Notes under the pieces: generated by a model
Databases searched by the model: none
Seen by the model: the letters and a program-made list of their open reading frames with translations, nothing else
What the model was told of the DNA's origin: nothing
Shown here: positions 31,321-39,095 of the stretch, piece after piece
Position numbering within the stretch: position 1 is the stretch's first letter
How the letters are laid out: each line of letters starts with the position of its first letter
Position numbers and translations under genes: made by a program
DNA from: Amycolatopsis mongoliensis
Lineage (GTDB): Bacteria > Actinomycetota > Actinomycetes > Mycobacteriales > Pseudonocardiaceae
DNA: 64,000 nucleotides
Reading direction: 5' to 3'
NCBI RefSeq assembly: GCF_030285665.1
Contig: NZ_CP127295.1
Location: forward strand, 7,874,001 to 7,938,000

Positions 31321-32667
31321 TCAGGTGCGCTGGTACACGGTGACGTCGTCGATGTCGGCCTTCGAGCGGTCCTTCAGCAAGGTCACGCACACGACGGTGA
31401 CCACCGCCGACAGGATGATGTAGCCCGAAATCGAGTACGGCGTCCCGGTCGCGTGCAGCAGCCACGTCGCCAGCAGCGGCGCCGGCCCGCCCGCGAACAC
31501 CGAGGCCAGCTGGTAGCCCAGCCCCGCTCCGCCGTATCGCAGGTGCGTCGGGAAGCTCTCGCCGATCAACGCCGCCTGCGGGCCGTACTGCAGCGCGTGC
31601 GGGATGAACGACACGACGACCGCGACGAACACCAGCGCGTGGTTGCCGTGCGCCAGGATCGTGAAGTACGGGAAGGCGATCACGCCGGTGAACACCGCCC
31701 CGGCGAGGTACACCCGTTTGCGGCCGATCCGGTCGGACAGCGTGGAGAAGAACGGGATCAACGCCAGCTCGCACGCGGCGCCGACGAGGACCGCGTTGAG
31801 CACGAACGTCTTGCTGAACTCGTGCCGCGACACGACGTAGATCAGCACGTAGCTGGTGAACAGGTAGAACGGCATCTGCTCGCTGAAGCGCACCCCGGAC
31901 GAGAGCAGGATCTCGCGCCAGTGGTGGCGGATCGCGTCGAGCACCGGCGTCCGCGCGGTCTGCCGGCTCTCGATCAGCTTCGCGAACATCGGCGTCTCGA
32001 GGATCTTCAGCCGGATCACCAGGCCGACCGCGACCAGGATCAGGCTGGCCAGGAACGGCAGCCGCCAGCCCCAGGAGTCGAACGCGGCGGGGGACAGGAT
32101 CGCCGACAGCAGCGTCATGCCGCCCGTGCCCAGCACCAGCCCGACCGGGACGCCGATCTGCGCGAAACTGCCCAGCAGCCCGCGTTTGCGCTGGTCGCCC
32201 CACTCCATCGCGAGCAGGACCGAGCCGCTCCACTCACCGCCGATGGCGATGCCCTGGACCAGCCGCAGCAGCACCAGGATCAGCGGCGCGGCGAACCCGA
32301 TCGCCGCCGTCCCGGGCAGCATCCCGACGACGCCGGAGGAGATGCCCATCAGCAGCAGCGTGACGATCAACGTGGCCTTGCGGCCGATCCGGTCGCCCCA
32401 GTGCCCGAAGATCGCGGCGCCGACCGGGCGGGCGGCGAAGCCCACCGCGTAGGTCGCGAAGGACTGCATCGCCCCCGCGTAGGCGCTCGACGCGGGGAAG
32501 AACAGGTGCGGGAAGACCAGCGCCGCCGCGGTGTTGTAGAGGAAGAAGTCGTACCACTCGATGGTCGTGCCGATCGCGCTCGCCAGCGCCGCACGCCGTA
32601 CTTGCACCTTCCCGGACTTGCTGTCCGGTTCCGCCTTGTGAGTGACGCTGTTGTCGCCCAACACCAT
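31321..32667 (-). CDS. MFS transporter, metabolite:H+ symporter-type
   Basis: A 448-residue twelve-helix transporter of the MHS branch (relatives carry shikimate, citrate, proline/betaine or alpha-ketoglutarate). Characteristic segments are ASAIGTTIEWYDFFLYNTAA, HWGDRIGRKATLI and QGIAIGGEWSGS, with SDRIGRKRVYL in the second half. The ATG at 32667 follows CGGAGGTG by 7 bases and fits better than an ATG 33 bases further upstream. It diverges from a TetR gene and the FAD monooxygenase behind it; a palindrome near the TetR start may control both. The substrate is unknown. Confidence 0.9.
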   Translation of the reverse strand: MVLGDNSVTHKAEPDSKSGKVQVRRAALASAIGTTIEWYDFFLYNTAAALVFPHLFFPASSAYAGAMQSFATYAVGFAARPVGAAIFGHWGDRIGRKATLIVTLLLMGISSGVVGMLPGTAAIGFAAPLILVLLRLVQGIAIGGEWSGSVLLAMEWGDQRKRGLLGSFAQIGVPVGLVLGTGGMTLLSAILSPAAFDSWGWRLPFLASLILVAVGLVIRLKILETPMFAKLIESRQTARTPVLDAIRHHWREILLSSGVRFSEQMPFYLFTSYVLIYVVSRHEFSKTFVLNAVLVGAACELALIPFFSTLSDRIGRKRVYLAGAVFTGVIAFPYFTILAHGNHALVFVAVVVSFIPHALQYGPQAALIGESFPTHLRYGGAGLGYQLASVFAGGPAPLLATWLLHATGTPYSISGYIILSAVVTVVCVTLLKDRSKADIDDVTVYQRT

Positions 32668-32769
32668 CTCGCAACACCTCCGGTGACCGATGTCACACAA
32701 CAGTGTGACGCCCGTCGACGGTTTCGGCGATCGATGGCCGGCATCTCGTCCGGTCGGTGATGAACAAAG

Positions 32770-32799
32770 TGCCGAATCTGCAACTTTGCAGATTCGGCA
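32770..32799. promoter_or_regulatory. TetR operator candidate (14-base arms)
   Basis: TGCCGAATCTGCAA and its exact reverse complement flank a 2-base spacer (arms 32770-32783 and 32786-32799). It ends 20 bases before the TetR start codon and lies in the 152-base divergent region with the MFS gene. A perfect palindrome of this size at this place is a typical autoregulatory TetR site. Confidence 0.75.
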
Positions 32800-32819
32800 A
32801 GTTCCGCTACGGTGGTCTC

Positions 32820-33437
32820 ATGGACGCCAAAGGACTGCGTGAGCGCAAGAAGCACGAGACGCGCATCGCGCTGAGCTGGGCGGCTATCCGGCTCACGGTG
32901 GAACGCGGCTACGACAACGTCCGGGTCGAAGACATCGCCGCCGAAGCCGGGGTCTCCACCCGGACGTTCAGCAACTACTTCGGCAGCAAGGGCGAAGCCA
33001 TCGTCGCCCGTCACCACGACCGGGCCCGCGCGATCGCCGAGGCGCTGCGGCAGCGCCCGGCGGGCGAGCCGATCTGGACGGCCATCGCCGAGGCCGCGCT
33101 GGCCGGGTTCGCCCTCGGCGAGCCGGTGACCGAAGGGCGGCCGCCGGAGCCGTCGTGGGTCGAAGGCCTGCGGCTGATGGTCGCGGAACCCGCTCTGCAG
33201 GGCGAGTCCCAGAAGGCGGGCGCGGCGGCCGAAACCGAGATCGCGCTCGTCGTCGCCGAACGCACCGGCACCGACGCGGCCACGGACGTCTACCCGCGGC
33301 TCGTCGCGGGCGTCGTCGGTGCCGCGCTCAACACCGTCATGCGGCAGTGGCTCCTGGCCGACCGTCCGCAGTCGATGGAAGACCTGCTGCGGGACGTCTT
33401 CGGCCGGCTCGCCGCCGGTCTGCCCGAACCGCGCTGA
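32820..33437 (+). CDS. TetR family transcriptional regulator
   Basis: A 205-residue repressor. The N-terminal HTH is LRERKKHETRIALSWAAIRL followed by VEDIAAEAGVSTRTFSNYFG; the Phe-Ser/Asn-Tyr-Phe ending is a TetR hallmark. The C-terminal ligand domain is not recognisable. A perfect palindrome just upstream suggests autoregulation plus control of the divergent MFS transporter. An FAD monooxygenase lies downstream and may provide or remove the inducer. Confidence 0.93.
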   Translation: MDAKGLRERKKHETRIALSWAAIRLTVERGYDNVRVEDIAAEAGVSTRTFSNYFGSKGEAIVARHHDRARAIAEALRQRPAGEPIWTAIAEAALAGFALGEPVTEGRPPEPSWVEGLRLMVAEPALQGESQKAGAAAETEIALVVAERTGTDAATDVYPRLVAGVVGAALNTVMRQWLLADRPQSMEDLLRDVFGRLAAGLPEPR

Positions 33438-33518
33438 CCCCGCTCCACCCATGCCCGGCCGGGGGCGCCGGGCTGGTTCGTCATGCCCTTTTCCCTTTCA
33501 CGCCAAGGAGTTCCTGCC

Positions 33519-35042
33519 ATGGAAGACGTCGTCATCGCGGGCGCCGGGCCCAACGGCCTGATGCTCGCCTGCGAACTCGCCCTCGCCGGCATCCGCCCGC
33601 TGGTGCTGGAGCGGCTGCCCGAGCCGACCGAGGAGAACCGCGCGAACGGCCTGGTCGGGCAAGTCGTCCGGCTCCTCGACCGCCGCGGGCTGCACGACCG
33701 CCTGGCCGGCCCGATCGGCCCGCCGGCCCCCGCGTTCGTCTTCGGGGGGATGCGCCTCGACCTGACCCTTCCCGGCCACAACACGCTGAACATCCTCGGC
33801 GTGCCGCAGCGGCGCGTCGCGGCGATGCTCGCCGACCGCGCGGCGGAACTCGGTGTCGAGATCCGCCGCGGCCACGAGCTCACCGGCCTGACCCAGGACG
33901 CCGACGCCGTCACCATCGACTTCACCGGCCCGGCCGGACCGGGCCGGCTCACCACCCGGTACCTCGTCGGCGCCGACGGCGGCCGCAGCATCACGCGCAA
34001 GCTGACCGGCATCGGCTTCCCCGGCGTCACCGAGGACCGCACCCTTTCCCTCACCGCGAACGCCACCGTCCCCGCGGAGTTCGTGGACGCCGAGTCCGGT
34101 GGGCTGAGCGTGCCCGGGCACGGCGTGATCCCGCCGTTCTTCCACTACCGCACCGAAACCGGGCTCTTCGTCTACGCGCCGTTCCCCGCCGGCCCCCTCG
34201 TCACCACGATGGAATGGACGGACGGCGAGGAAGGCAGCGACGAGCCCCCGATGACCCTCGACGACCAGCGCGCGAGCATCACGCGAGTGCTCGGCTTCGC
34301 CCTGCCGATCGGGCCGCCCGAGGGCGAGGGACCGCACCTGCTGCGGCGGCTGCGCGGCCGCAACACCCGGCTGGCCGACCGGTTCCGCGACGGCCGGGTG
34401 CTGCTGGTCGGCGACGCGGCGCACGTCCACTCCGCGATCGGCGGGCCCGGCTTGAACCTCGGCCTGCAGGATGCGGTCGCCCTCGGCTGGAAGCTCGCCG
34501 CCGAGCTGCACGGCTGGGCGCCGGCCGGCCTGCTCGACACCTACGAGAGCGAACGCCGCCCGGTCGCCGAGCGCGTCGTCATGCACACCCAGGCCCAGTC
34601 CGCGCTGATCTCGCCGGGCGCCGATGTCACGGCGCTGCGAAAGCTGTTCGGCGAACTGCTGCGGCTGCCGGACGCCGTCGCCCACATCGCCGATCTGATG
34701 TCCGGCGCGGACGTCCGGTACGAGCCGGGCACCGACCACCCTCTCGACGGCCGGTGGGCCCCGGACCTGGTGCTGGACGACGGAACGCGGCTCGCCGAGC
34801 TCACCCGGACCGGCCGGCCGCTGCTGCTGGACTTCACCGGCTCGCTGCACGACGAGCTGCACGGCTGGACCGACCGCGTCGACCTCGTCACGGGCCGGGC
34901 GGAGGGGGACGCGACCGCGTTGCTCGTCCGCCCCGACGGCTACGTCGCCTGGGCGACCAGCGCCGCCGAGCCCGACGACACCGACCGGAAGGCGCTGCGG
35001 TCGGCGCTCGAACGGTGGTTCGGCAGCCCCGTTGACATGTAG
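33519..35042 (+). CDS. FAD-dependent aromatic monooxygenase (PheA/TfdB type)
   Basis: A 507-residue class A flavoprotein hydroxylase. The FAD GxGxxG is VVIAGAGPNGLMLACELALA, the mid-domain DG motif is YLVGADGGRSITRKL, and the GD motif is GRVLLVGDAAHVHSAIGGPG. A C-terminal thioredoxin-like domain (~390-507) is present, as in phenol hydroxylase, rifampicin monooxygenase and polyketide hydroxylases. AAGGAG at 33505-33510 fixes the ATG at 33519. The family hydroxylates phenols or polyketides; which one is unknown. It is likely part of the TetR/MFS unit. Confidence 0.93.
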   Translation: MEDVVIAGAGPNGLMLACELALAGIRPLVLERLPEPTEENRANGLVGQVVRLLDRRGLHDRLAGPIGPPAPAFVFGGMRLDLTLPGHNTLNILGVPQRRVAAMLADRAAELGVEIRRGHELTGLTQDADAVTIDFTGPAGPGRLTTRYLVGADGGRSITRKLTGIGFPGVTEDRTLSLTANATVPAEFVDAESGGLSVPGHGVIPPFFHYRTETGLFVYAPFPAGPLVTTMEWTDGEEGSDEPPMTLDDQRASITRVLGFALPIGPPEGEGPHLLRRLRGRNTRLADRFRDGRVLLVGDAAHVHSAIGGPGLNLGLQDAVALGWKLAAELHGWAPAGLLDTYESERRPVAERVVMHTQAQSALISPGADVTALRKLFGELLRLPDAVAHIADLMSGADVRYEPGTDHPLDGRWAPDLVLDDGTRLAELTRTGRPLLLDFTGSLHDELHGWTDRVDLVTGRAEGDATALLVRPDGYVAWATSAAEPDDTDRKALRSALERWFGSPVDM

Positions 35043-35061
35043 GATATCTCCTACGTATTGT
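35032..35061 (+). promoter_or_regulatory. Leaderless promoter with embedded palindrome for the VOC-ArsR operon
   Basis: TTGACA (35032-35037) and TATTGT (35056-35061) are separated by 18 bases and lie 7 bases before the ATG at 35069, so transcription should start at or next to the start codon. The spacer contains GTAGGA-TATC-TCCTAC (35039-35054), a candidate site for the ArsR protein encoded second in the operon. The -35 overlaps the last codons of the upstream monooxygenase gene. Confidence 0.7.
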
Positions 35062-35068
35062 TGCAGGC

Positions 35069-35455
35069 ATGACGATCACCCACGTGCAGTTCCTGACCCT
35101 GCCCGTCGCCGACCACGCCCGCGCGCGGGACTTCTACGTCGGCAAGCTCGGCTTCGAAGCGCTCGTCGACCGCCGCACGCCCGAAGGTGGCCGGTTCGTG
35201 ATGGTCGCTCCGAAGGGCGCGAAGACGGGCGTGGTGCTGACCGACCAGCAGGTCGCCGGGATCGAGCCGGGTCCGCGGCACTTCCAGCTGCAGACCACCG
35301 ACCTCGACGCCGACGTCGCCGCGCTGCGGGCCGCCGGCGTCGAGGTGGCCGAGCCGGAGGAACGGCCGTGGGGGCGTGCGACGTCCTTCAAGGACCTCGA
35401 CGGCCACACGCTCGGCCTGTTGCAGCCGTCGGACTTCGGCAACGTCCCGAACTGA
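35069..35455 (+). CDS. VOC family (glyoxalase/dioxygenase fold) protein
   Basis: A 128-residue vicinal-oxygen-chelate protein with two beta-alpha-beta3 units: MTITHVQFLTLPVADHARAR, FYVGKLGFEAL, then PRHFQLQTTDLDADVAALRA and a closing FKDLDGHTLGLLQPSD. Metal ligands His5, His73 (region RHFQ) and Glu are plausible but not certain. Members include glyoxalase, fosfomycin and bleomycin resistance proteins. Encoded first in an operon with an ArsR regulator and an AHSA1 protein; stop and next start overlap (TGATG). Confidence 0.88.
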   Translation: MTITHVQFLTLPVADHARARDFYVGKLGFEALVDRRTPEGGRFVMVAPKGAKTGVVLTDQQVAGIEPGPRHFQLQTTDLDADVAALRAAGVEVAEPEERPWGRATSFKDLDGHTLGLLQPSDFGNVPN

Positions 35456-35775
35456 TGCCGGTCAACGACGACGTCTTCGCCGCGCTGGCCAGCCCGGCGC
35501 GGCGGGAGGTCCTGCGGCTGCTGCTGGACGGCCCGATGGCCGCGGGGTCGATCGCCGAACGGTTCGAGATGGCCCGACCCAGCCTGTCGGAACACCTTCG
35601 GGTGCTTCGGGAGGCGGGCCTGGTCACCGAGCAGCGGCAGGGCCGCAACCGCGTCTACCGTCTCGACGCGGCCCCGCTCGAAGAGGTCGCCGACTGGCTC
35701 ACGCCCTACGAGCGGTTCTGGCGCACCAAGCTCGCCAACCTGCGTGACCTGCTCGACGAGGAGGAGGACCTGTGA
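35455..35775 (+). CDS. ArsR/SmtB family winged-helix regulator
   Basis: A 106-residue regulator. The winged helix reads VFAALASPARREVLRLLLDG, SIAERFEMARPSLSEHLRVL, then EAGLVTEQRQGRNRVYRL. No cysteine-rich metal site is present, so this is the non-metal type usually paired with AHSA1/SRPBCC proteins, as here. The start overlaps the VOC stop and the stop overlaps the next start. It probably binds the palindrome in the promoter at 35039-35054. Confidence 0.92.
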   Translation: MPVNDDVFAALASPARREVLRLLLDGPMAAGSIAERFEMARPSLSEHLRVLREAGLVTEQRQGRNRVYRLDAAPLEEVADWLTPYERFWRTKLANLRDLLDEEEDL

Positions 35776-36227
35776 CCGGCGACGACCCGACCGCGATCCA
35801 CGTCGACCAGTTCCTCGCCCACCCGGGCCGCAAGGTCTGGCGCGCGCTGACCGAGCCGGACCTCCTGGAACGCTGGATCGGCATGCCCAACGACATCAAA
35901 CCCGTGGTGGGACACCGGTTCCGGCTGCTGGCCGAGCCGGTGCCCGCGGCCGGGTTCGCCGGCGGGCCGGTGGCGTGTGAGGTCCTGGAGGTCGAGCCCG
36001 AACGCAGGCTCAGCATCCGCTGGGGTCCGCGGTGGACGGTCACCTGGCGGCTGGAACCGGAGGGCACCGGCACCCGGCTCTTCCTCAGCCACACCGGCTT
36101 CGACCCGGACGACGAGTTCGAGCGCGTCTCCCGGCGGATCATGGGCGGCGGTTGGCGCTCCCACGTACCGCGCGCACTGGCCCGGTTGCTGGACGCACTG
36201 CCGGACACCGCCCCGTTACGATCGTGA
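35772..36227 (+). CDS. SRPBCC (AHSA1-like) protein
   Basis: A 151-residue START/Bet v1-fold protein. The N terminus IHVDQFLAHPGRKVWRALTE and PDLLERWIGMPNDIKP are the AHSA1 family signature; WTVTWRLEPEGTGTRLFLSHTGF closes the sheet. These proteins bind hydrophobic ligands in a deep cavity. GTG at 35772 overlaps the ArsR stop (GTGA). It is often encoded with ArsR and may sense or process the ligand. Confidence 0.9.
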   Translation: MTGDDPTAIHVDQFLAHPGRKVWRALTEPDLLERWIGMPNDIKPVVGHRFRLLAEPVPAAGFAGGPVACEVLEVEPERRLSIRWGPRWTVTWRLEPEGTGTRLFLSHTGFDPDDEFERVSRRIMGGGWRSHVPRALARLLDALPDTAPLRS

Positions 36228-36228
36228 G

Positions 36229-36822
36229 GTGACCCCCGCCGAGACGAAACCCCTGCGCGCCGACGCCCGGCGCAACCGGGCGCGCGTGCTGGAAGCGGCC
36301 GAGAGCGTGTTCGCCGCCAAGGGCACCGGGGCGCCCACCGAAGAGGTCGCCCGCGCGGCCGGGGTCGGCATCGGCACCGTGTTCCGGCACTTCCCGACGA
36401 AGGAAGCCCTCCTCGAGGCCGTGCTGGTCGCCCGCCTGCACCGGTTCGCCGACGAGGCCGAAGCCGTCGTGGCGGCCGACTCCGCGGACCCGGGCGCCGC
36501 GTTCTTCACCTTCCTCGCCGGCTGGATCGAGATGTCCAGCGCGAAGAACGCCTACTTCGAGGCGCTCACCGCCGCCGGGGTGAGCGTGCCGAAGGCGAAG
36601 TCCGAGATCGGCGCCCGGCTGCTCGACGCGCTCGGGGTGCTCCTGTCCCGGGCCCAGGCCGCGGGCGCGGTCCGCGAGGACCTCGTCCCGGGTGAGCTGA
36701 TCACGATCATCATCGGCGTGGCGAAGGCCGCCGAGTACGCCGGCCCGGACACGCGGCTGCGCGAGCGGGCCGTGACGATCCTCTTCGACGGCCTCCGGCC
36801 GTCAGCGGGGGAGCGACGCTGA
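36229..36822 (+). CDS. TetR family transcriptional regulator
   Basis: A 197-residue regulator starting at GTG 36229, directly after the AHSA1 stop. The HTH is LRADARRNRARVLEAAESVF, then TEEVARAAGVGIGTVFRHFP; the GVGIGTVFRHFPTKEAL form is a common actinobacterial subgroup. It may be the last gene of the VOC/ArsR operon. Its 3' end overlaps the convergent SGNH hydrolase gene by 21 bases. Confidence 0.92.
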   Translation: MTPAETKPLRADARRNRARVLEAAESVFAAKGTGAPTEEVARAAGVGIGTVFRHFPTKEALLEAVLVARLHRFADEAEAVVAADSADPGAAFFTFLAGWIEMSSAKNAYFEALTAAGVSVPKAKSEIGARLLDALGVLLSRAQAAGAVREDLVPGELITIIIGVAKAAEYAGPDTRLRERAVTILFDGLRPSAGERR

Positions 36823-37578
36823 GCCGAACGGCTCCAGCGTCGGCCGCTTCGGGGCCATGGCGTCCCCGGACGACTCGCCCTTCACCCGGCGCCGCACCCA
36901 CGGCAGCGCGTGTTCCCGAGCCCACTGCAGGTTCTGGCTGCGGCGCGCGGCGGGGCTCAGCACTTCGCGCGGCGCCGGTTCCGGGCTCGTCAGCGGGTGT
37001 TCGACACCGAGGACCCGCAGGACCTCGATGGCGACCTCGGTGTGCCCGAGCGCGTTGAGGTGCAGCCGGTCCGGCGCCCAGAACCGGCGGTCGCACAGCT
37101 GCCGCATCGACCAGAGATCCACCAGCAGCGCGTCGTGGCGGGCCGCGATGCCGCGCACGAGCTCGTTGTAGATCGCCACCCGGCCCCGGATGGTGCGGAA
37201 CAGCGGGTCCTCGACGCCGTCGACCCCGGTGAACAGGATCAGCCGGGCGCCGGTCGCCCGGATCCGCGCGACCGCGGTCTCGTAGGCCACCAGCAGCGCG
37301 TCGATGTCGACCTTGGGCCGCATGAGGTCGTTGCCGCCGGCGTAGAGGGAGACGAGATCGGGGTCCAGGGCGAGCCCCGGCTCGAGCTGTTCGCCCAGCA
37401 CCTGCGGCAGCAGCTTGCCGCGGATGGCGAGGTTGGCGTAGCGGAAGTCCGGCTCGCGCGCGGCGAGCTGCTCGGCGACGCGGTCGGCCCACCCACGCAC
37501 GCCGTTCGGGGCGGCCGGATCGTCGTCCCCGACGCCTTCGGTGAACGAGTCCCCCATGGCCACTAAGCGCTTGCTCAT
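36802..37578 (-). CDS. SGNH/GDSL family hydrolase (cytoplasmic)
   Basis: A 258-residue esterase/lipase-fold protein without a signal peptide. Block I is VAMGDSFTEGVGDD (Ser), block II contains NLAIRGKLLPQ (Gly region), block III LYAGGNDLMRP (Asn) and block V WAPDRLHLNALGH (Asp, His). All four SGNH catalytic blocks are present. The C-terminal ~60 residues are Arg/Pro rich. The substrate is unknown. It is convergent with and overlaps the TetR gene. Confidence 0.93.
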   Translation of the reverse strand: MSKRLVAMGDSFTEGVGDDDPAAPNGVRGWADRVAEQLAAREPDFRYANLAIRGKLLPQVLGEQLEPGLALDPDLVSLYAGGNDLMRPKVDIDALLVAYETAVARIRATGARLILFTGVDGVEDPLFRTIRGRVAIYNELVRGIAARHDALLVDLWSMRQLCDRRFWAPDRLHLNALGHTEVAIEVLRVLGVEHPLTSPEPAPREVLSPAARRSQNLQWAREHALPWVRRRVKGESSGDAMAPKRPTLEPFGSASLPR

Positions 37579-37695
37579 GTCTGCAGTCTAAGCAAGCGCC
37601 ACCCGGAAGGATCATCGCCCATGGGCTTCGCGGCACCGGTCGAATCCGGCCGTCCCCGGATGACGTCATGGCAAGAGGCCGCCAAGGAGGCAGAC

Positions 37696-38400
37696 ATGAC
37701 GAAAGAGTTCGAGGTGGGGTTCGAGGGCACCCTGGCCGGGACGCCGGAAGAGTGCTGGCGCGCCGTCACCGTCGAGGCCGGGAGCTGGTCGTGGCCCATC
37801 TCCTACGAGCCGTGGGTCGGCGGCCGCGAAACCGGGCTGACCTTCTACGGCGGGGAGGTCACCGTCTGGCAGCCCGGAGAACACTTCGCGACCCGGTGCG
37901 AGAAGGACGGCTGGTTCAACCAGCTCGACTACGCCTTCGAACCCCGCGGCGACGCCACGCACTTGAAGTTCGTGCACCGCGGCGTCTTCCTCGATGACTG
38001 GGACACCAACTACGACGCCTGCCGCAAGCACACCGCGTTCTACTACCACTCGCTCGGGGAGTACCTCGCGCACTTCCCCGGCCGCAGCGCCACCTACGCG
38101 ATGACCGAAGCGCCCGAGTCGTCCGCCGAGCCCGACGGCTTCGCCAAGCTCGAGAAGGCGCTCGGCGTCCCGGATGACGTCCGGGTCGGGGACCGGCTGG
38201 CGGTCCGGGGCGAAGAGAGCGTCGTGGACTACGCGACGCCGGAGTTCCTCGGCGTCCGGACCACGGACGCGCTCTACCGCTTCTACGGCCGCAACGCTTT
38301 CGGCTGGCGGATCGGCGTCGGCCGGCACCACTTCGCCGCCGTCGACGCGCAAACCGAGGAACGCGCCTGGCAGACGTGGCTCGCCGAGGTCTTCGCTTAG
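37696..38400 (+). CDS. SRPBCC domain protein
   Basis: A 234-residue protein. The first ~150 residues form an AHSA1-like domain (EVGFEGTLAGTPEECWRAV, YEPWVGGRETGLTFYGGEV, DYAFEPRGDATHLKFVHRGV). The remaining part, from GFAKLEKALGVPDDVRVGDR, is a small extra domain without a recognisable motif. The ATG at 37696 is set by AAGGAGG at 37684-37690; upstream ATGs are not preceded by such a site. A 10-base palindrome ATGACGTCAT (37660-37669) lies before it. Its stop codon shares bases with the stop of the convergent CGNR gene. Confidence 0.85.
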   Translation: MTKEFEVGFEGTLAGTPEECWRAVTVEAGSWSWPISYEPWVGGRETGLTFYGGEVTVWQPGEHFATRCEKDGWFNQLDYAFEPRGDATHLKFVHRGVFLDDWDTNYDACRKHTAFYYHSLGEYLAHFPGRSATYAMTEAPESSAEPDGFAKLEKALGVPDDVRVGDRLAVRGEESVVDYATPEFLGVRTTDALYRFYGRNAFGWRIGVGRHHFAAVDAQTEERAWQTWLAEVFA

Positions 38401-38906
38401 GCCGTCAGCTGCCGGGCCCGGTGGTCGGCGACGTGGACGCGGGTCGCGCAGCGCGTCGAGCAGAACCGGCGGCGGCCGTTGCGCGAGGTGTCGACGTACG
38501 CCGTTTCGCAGCCGTCGCGGCCGCAGATGCCGAGGCGGTCCGGGGCCTCGCACACGAGGTGGGCGAGCCCGCCCGCGGTGTAGGCGCGGACGCGGCCGAC
38601 CGGGCCGGCGTCTTCGGCCGAGTAGTGCAGGTGGGGCGGTTTGCCGTCGTGGGTGGTGATGTACGGCCGGCACGCCGCCCGGGCCAGCAGGTCGTTGACC
38701 AGGTCCGGGCGTGCCTCGGGGCCGGCGGCGAACACCGGCCGCAGCCGGTGCGCCCACGCGCCGATCCGCGTGGCTTCGTCGCCGGTCAGCGCCGCGATGG
38801 ACATGCCGTTGCGGACCATCCCGTCCAGCAGTTCGCTCGCCGACCCGGCGTTCACCAGGTCGGCGGCCACGAGCGCGGCCGGACCGCCGTAAGGGTTGAA
38901 GTGCAC
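38397..38906 (-). CDS. CGNR-type zinc finger protein (variant CATR)
   Basis: A 169-residue protein of the ABATE/CGNR family. The N-terminal half is the ligand-like domain with GGPAALVAADLVNAG. The C-terminal zinc finger is LGICGRDGCETAYVDTSRNG followed by RRRFCSTRCATRVHVADHR. Relatives usually read FCSxxCGNR; here the motif is CATR, but the four cysteines are kept. These are putative stress-responsive transcription regulators. GTG start at 38906. It is divergent from a tiny zinc-ribbon gene 26 bases away. Confidence 0.9.
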   Translation of the reverse strand: MHFNPYGGPAALVAADLVNAGSASELLDGMVRNGMSIAALTGDEATRIGAWAHRLRPVFAAGPEARPDLVNDLLARAACRPYITTHDGKPPHLHYSAEDAGPVGRVRAYTAGGLAHLVCEAPDRLGICGRDGCETAYVDTSRNGRRRFCSTRCATRVHVADHRARQLTA

Positions 38907-38932
38907 AAAGCCATTACACCACGATCGGGGGC

Positions 38933-39094
38933 ATGGACGGAAACCGTTGCCCCCGCTGCGGCTGGCCGCTCGCCGAACTGCCGGCGACCGCGGCCCGGCC
39001 CGCCACCCCTCGGCTCGACTACGTGCGCTGCGTCTGCGGCAGCTGGCTCGCCCGCCTCGACGGCGAGGTCGTCGGCGCCACGCGGACGCCGTGA
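38933..39094 (+). CDS. Small zinc-ribbon-like protein, 53 residues
   Basis: A short reading frame starting MDGNRCPRCGWPLAELPATA and ending VVGATRTP. It has two cysteine pairs, CPRC and CVC (in YVRCVCGSWLARLDG), typical of a single zinc ribbon. The codons show strong third-position GC like the neighbours. There is a GGGGGC before the ATG. It is divergent from the CGNR gene and its stop lies 2 bases before the stop of the convergent recombinase gene. Function unknown; I rate it as a probable gene because of the paired cysteines. Confidence 0.6.
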   Translation: MDGNRCPRCGWPLAELPATAARPATPRLDYVRCVCGSWLARLDGEVVGATRTP

Positions 39095-39095
39095 C

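Noticed and set aside
33519..35042. Start of a polyketide biosynthetic cluster
   Set aside because: The hydroxylase resembles tailoring enzymes, but no synthase, cyclase or other biosynthetic genes are present in the window.
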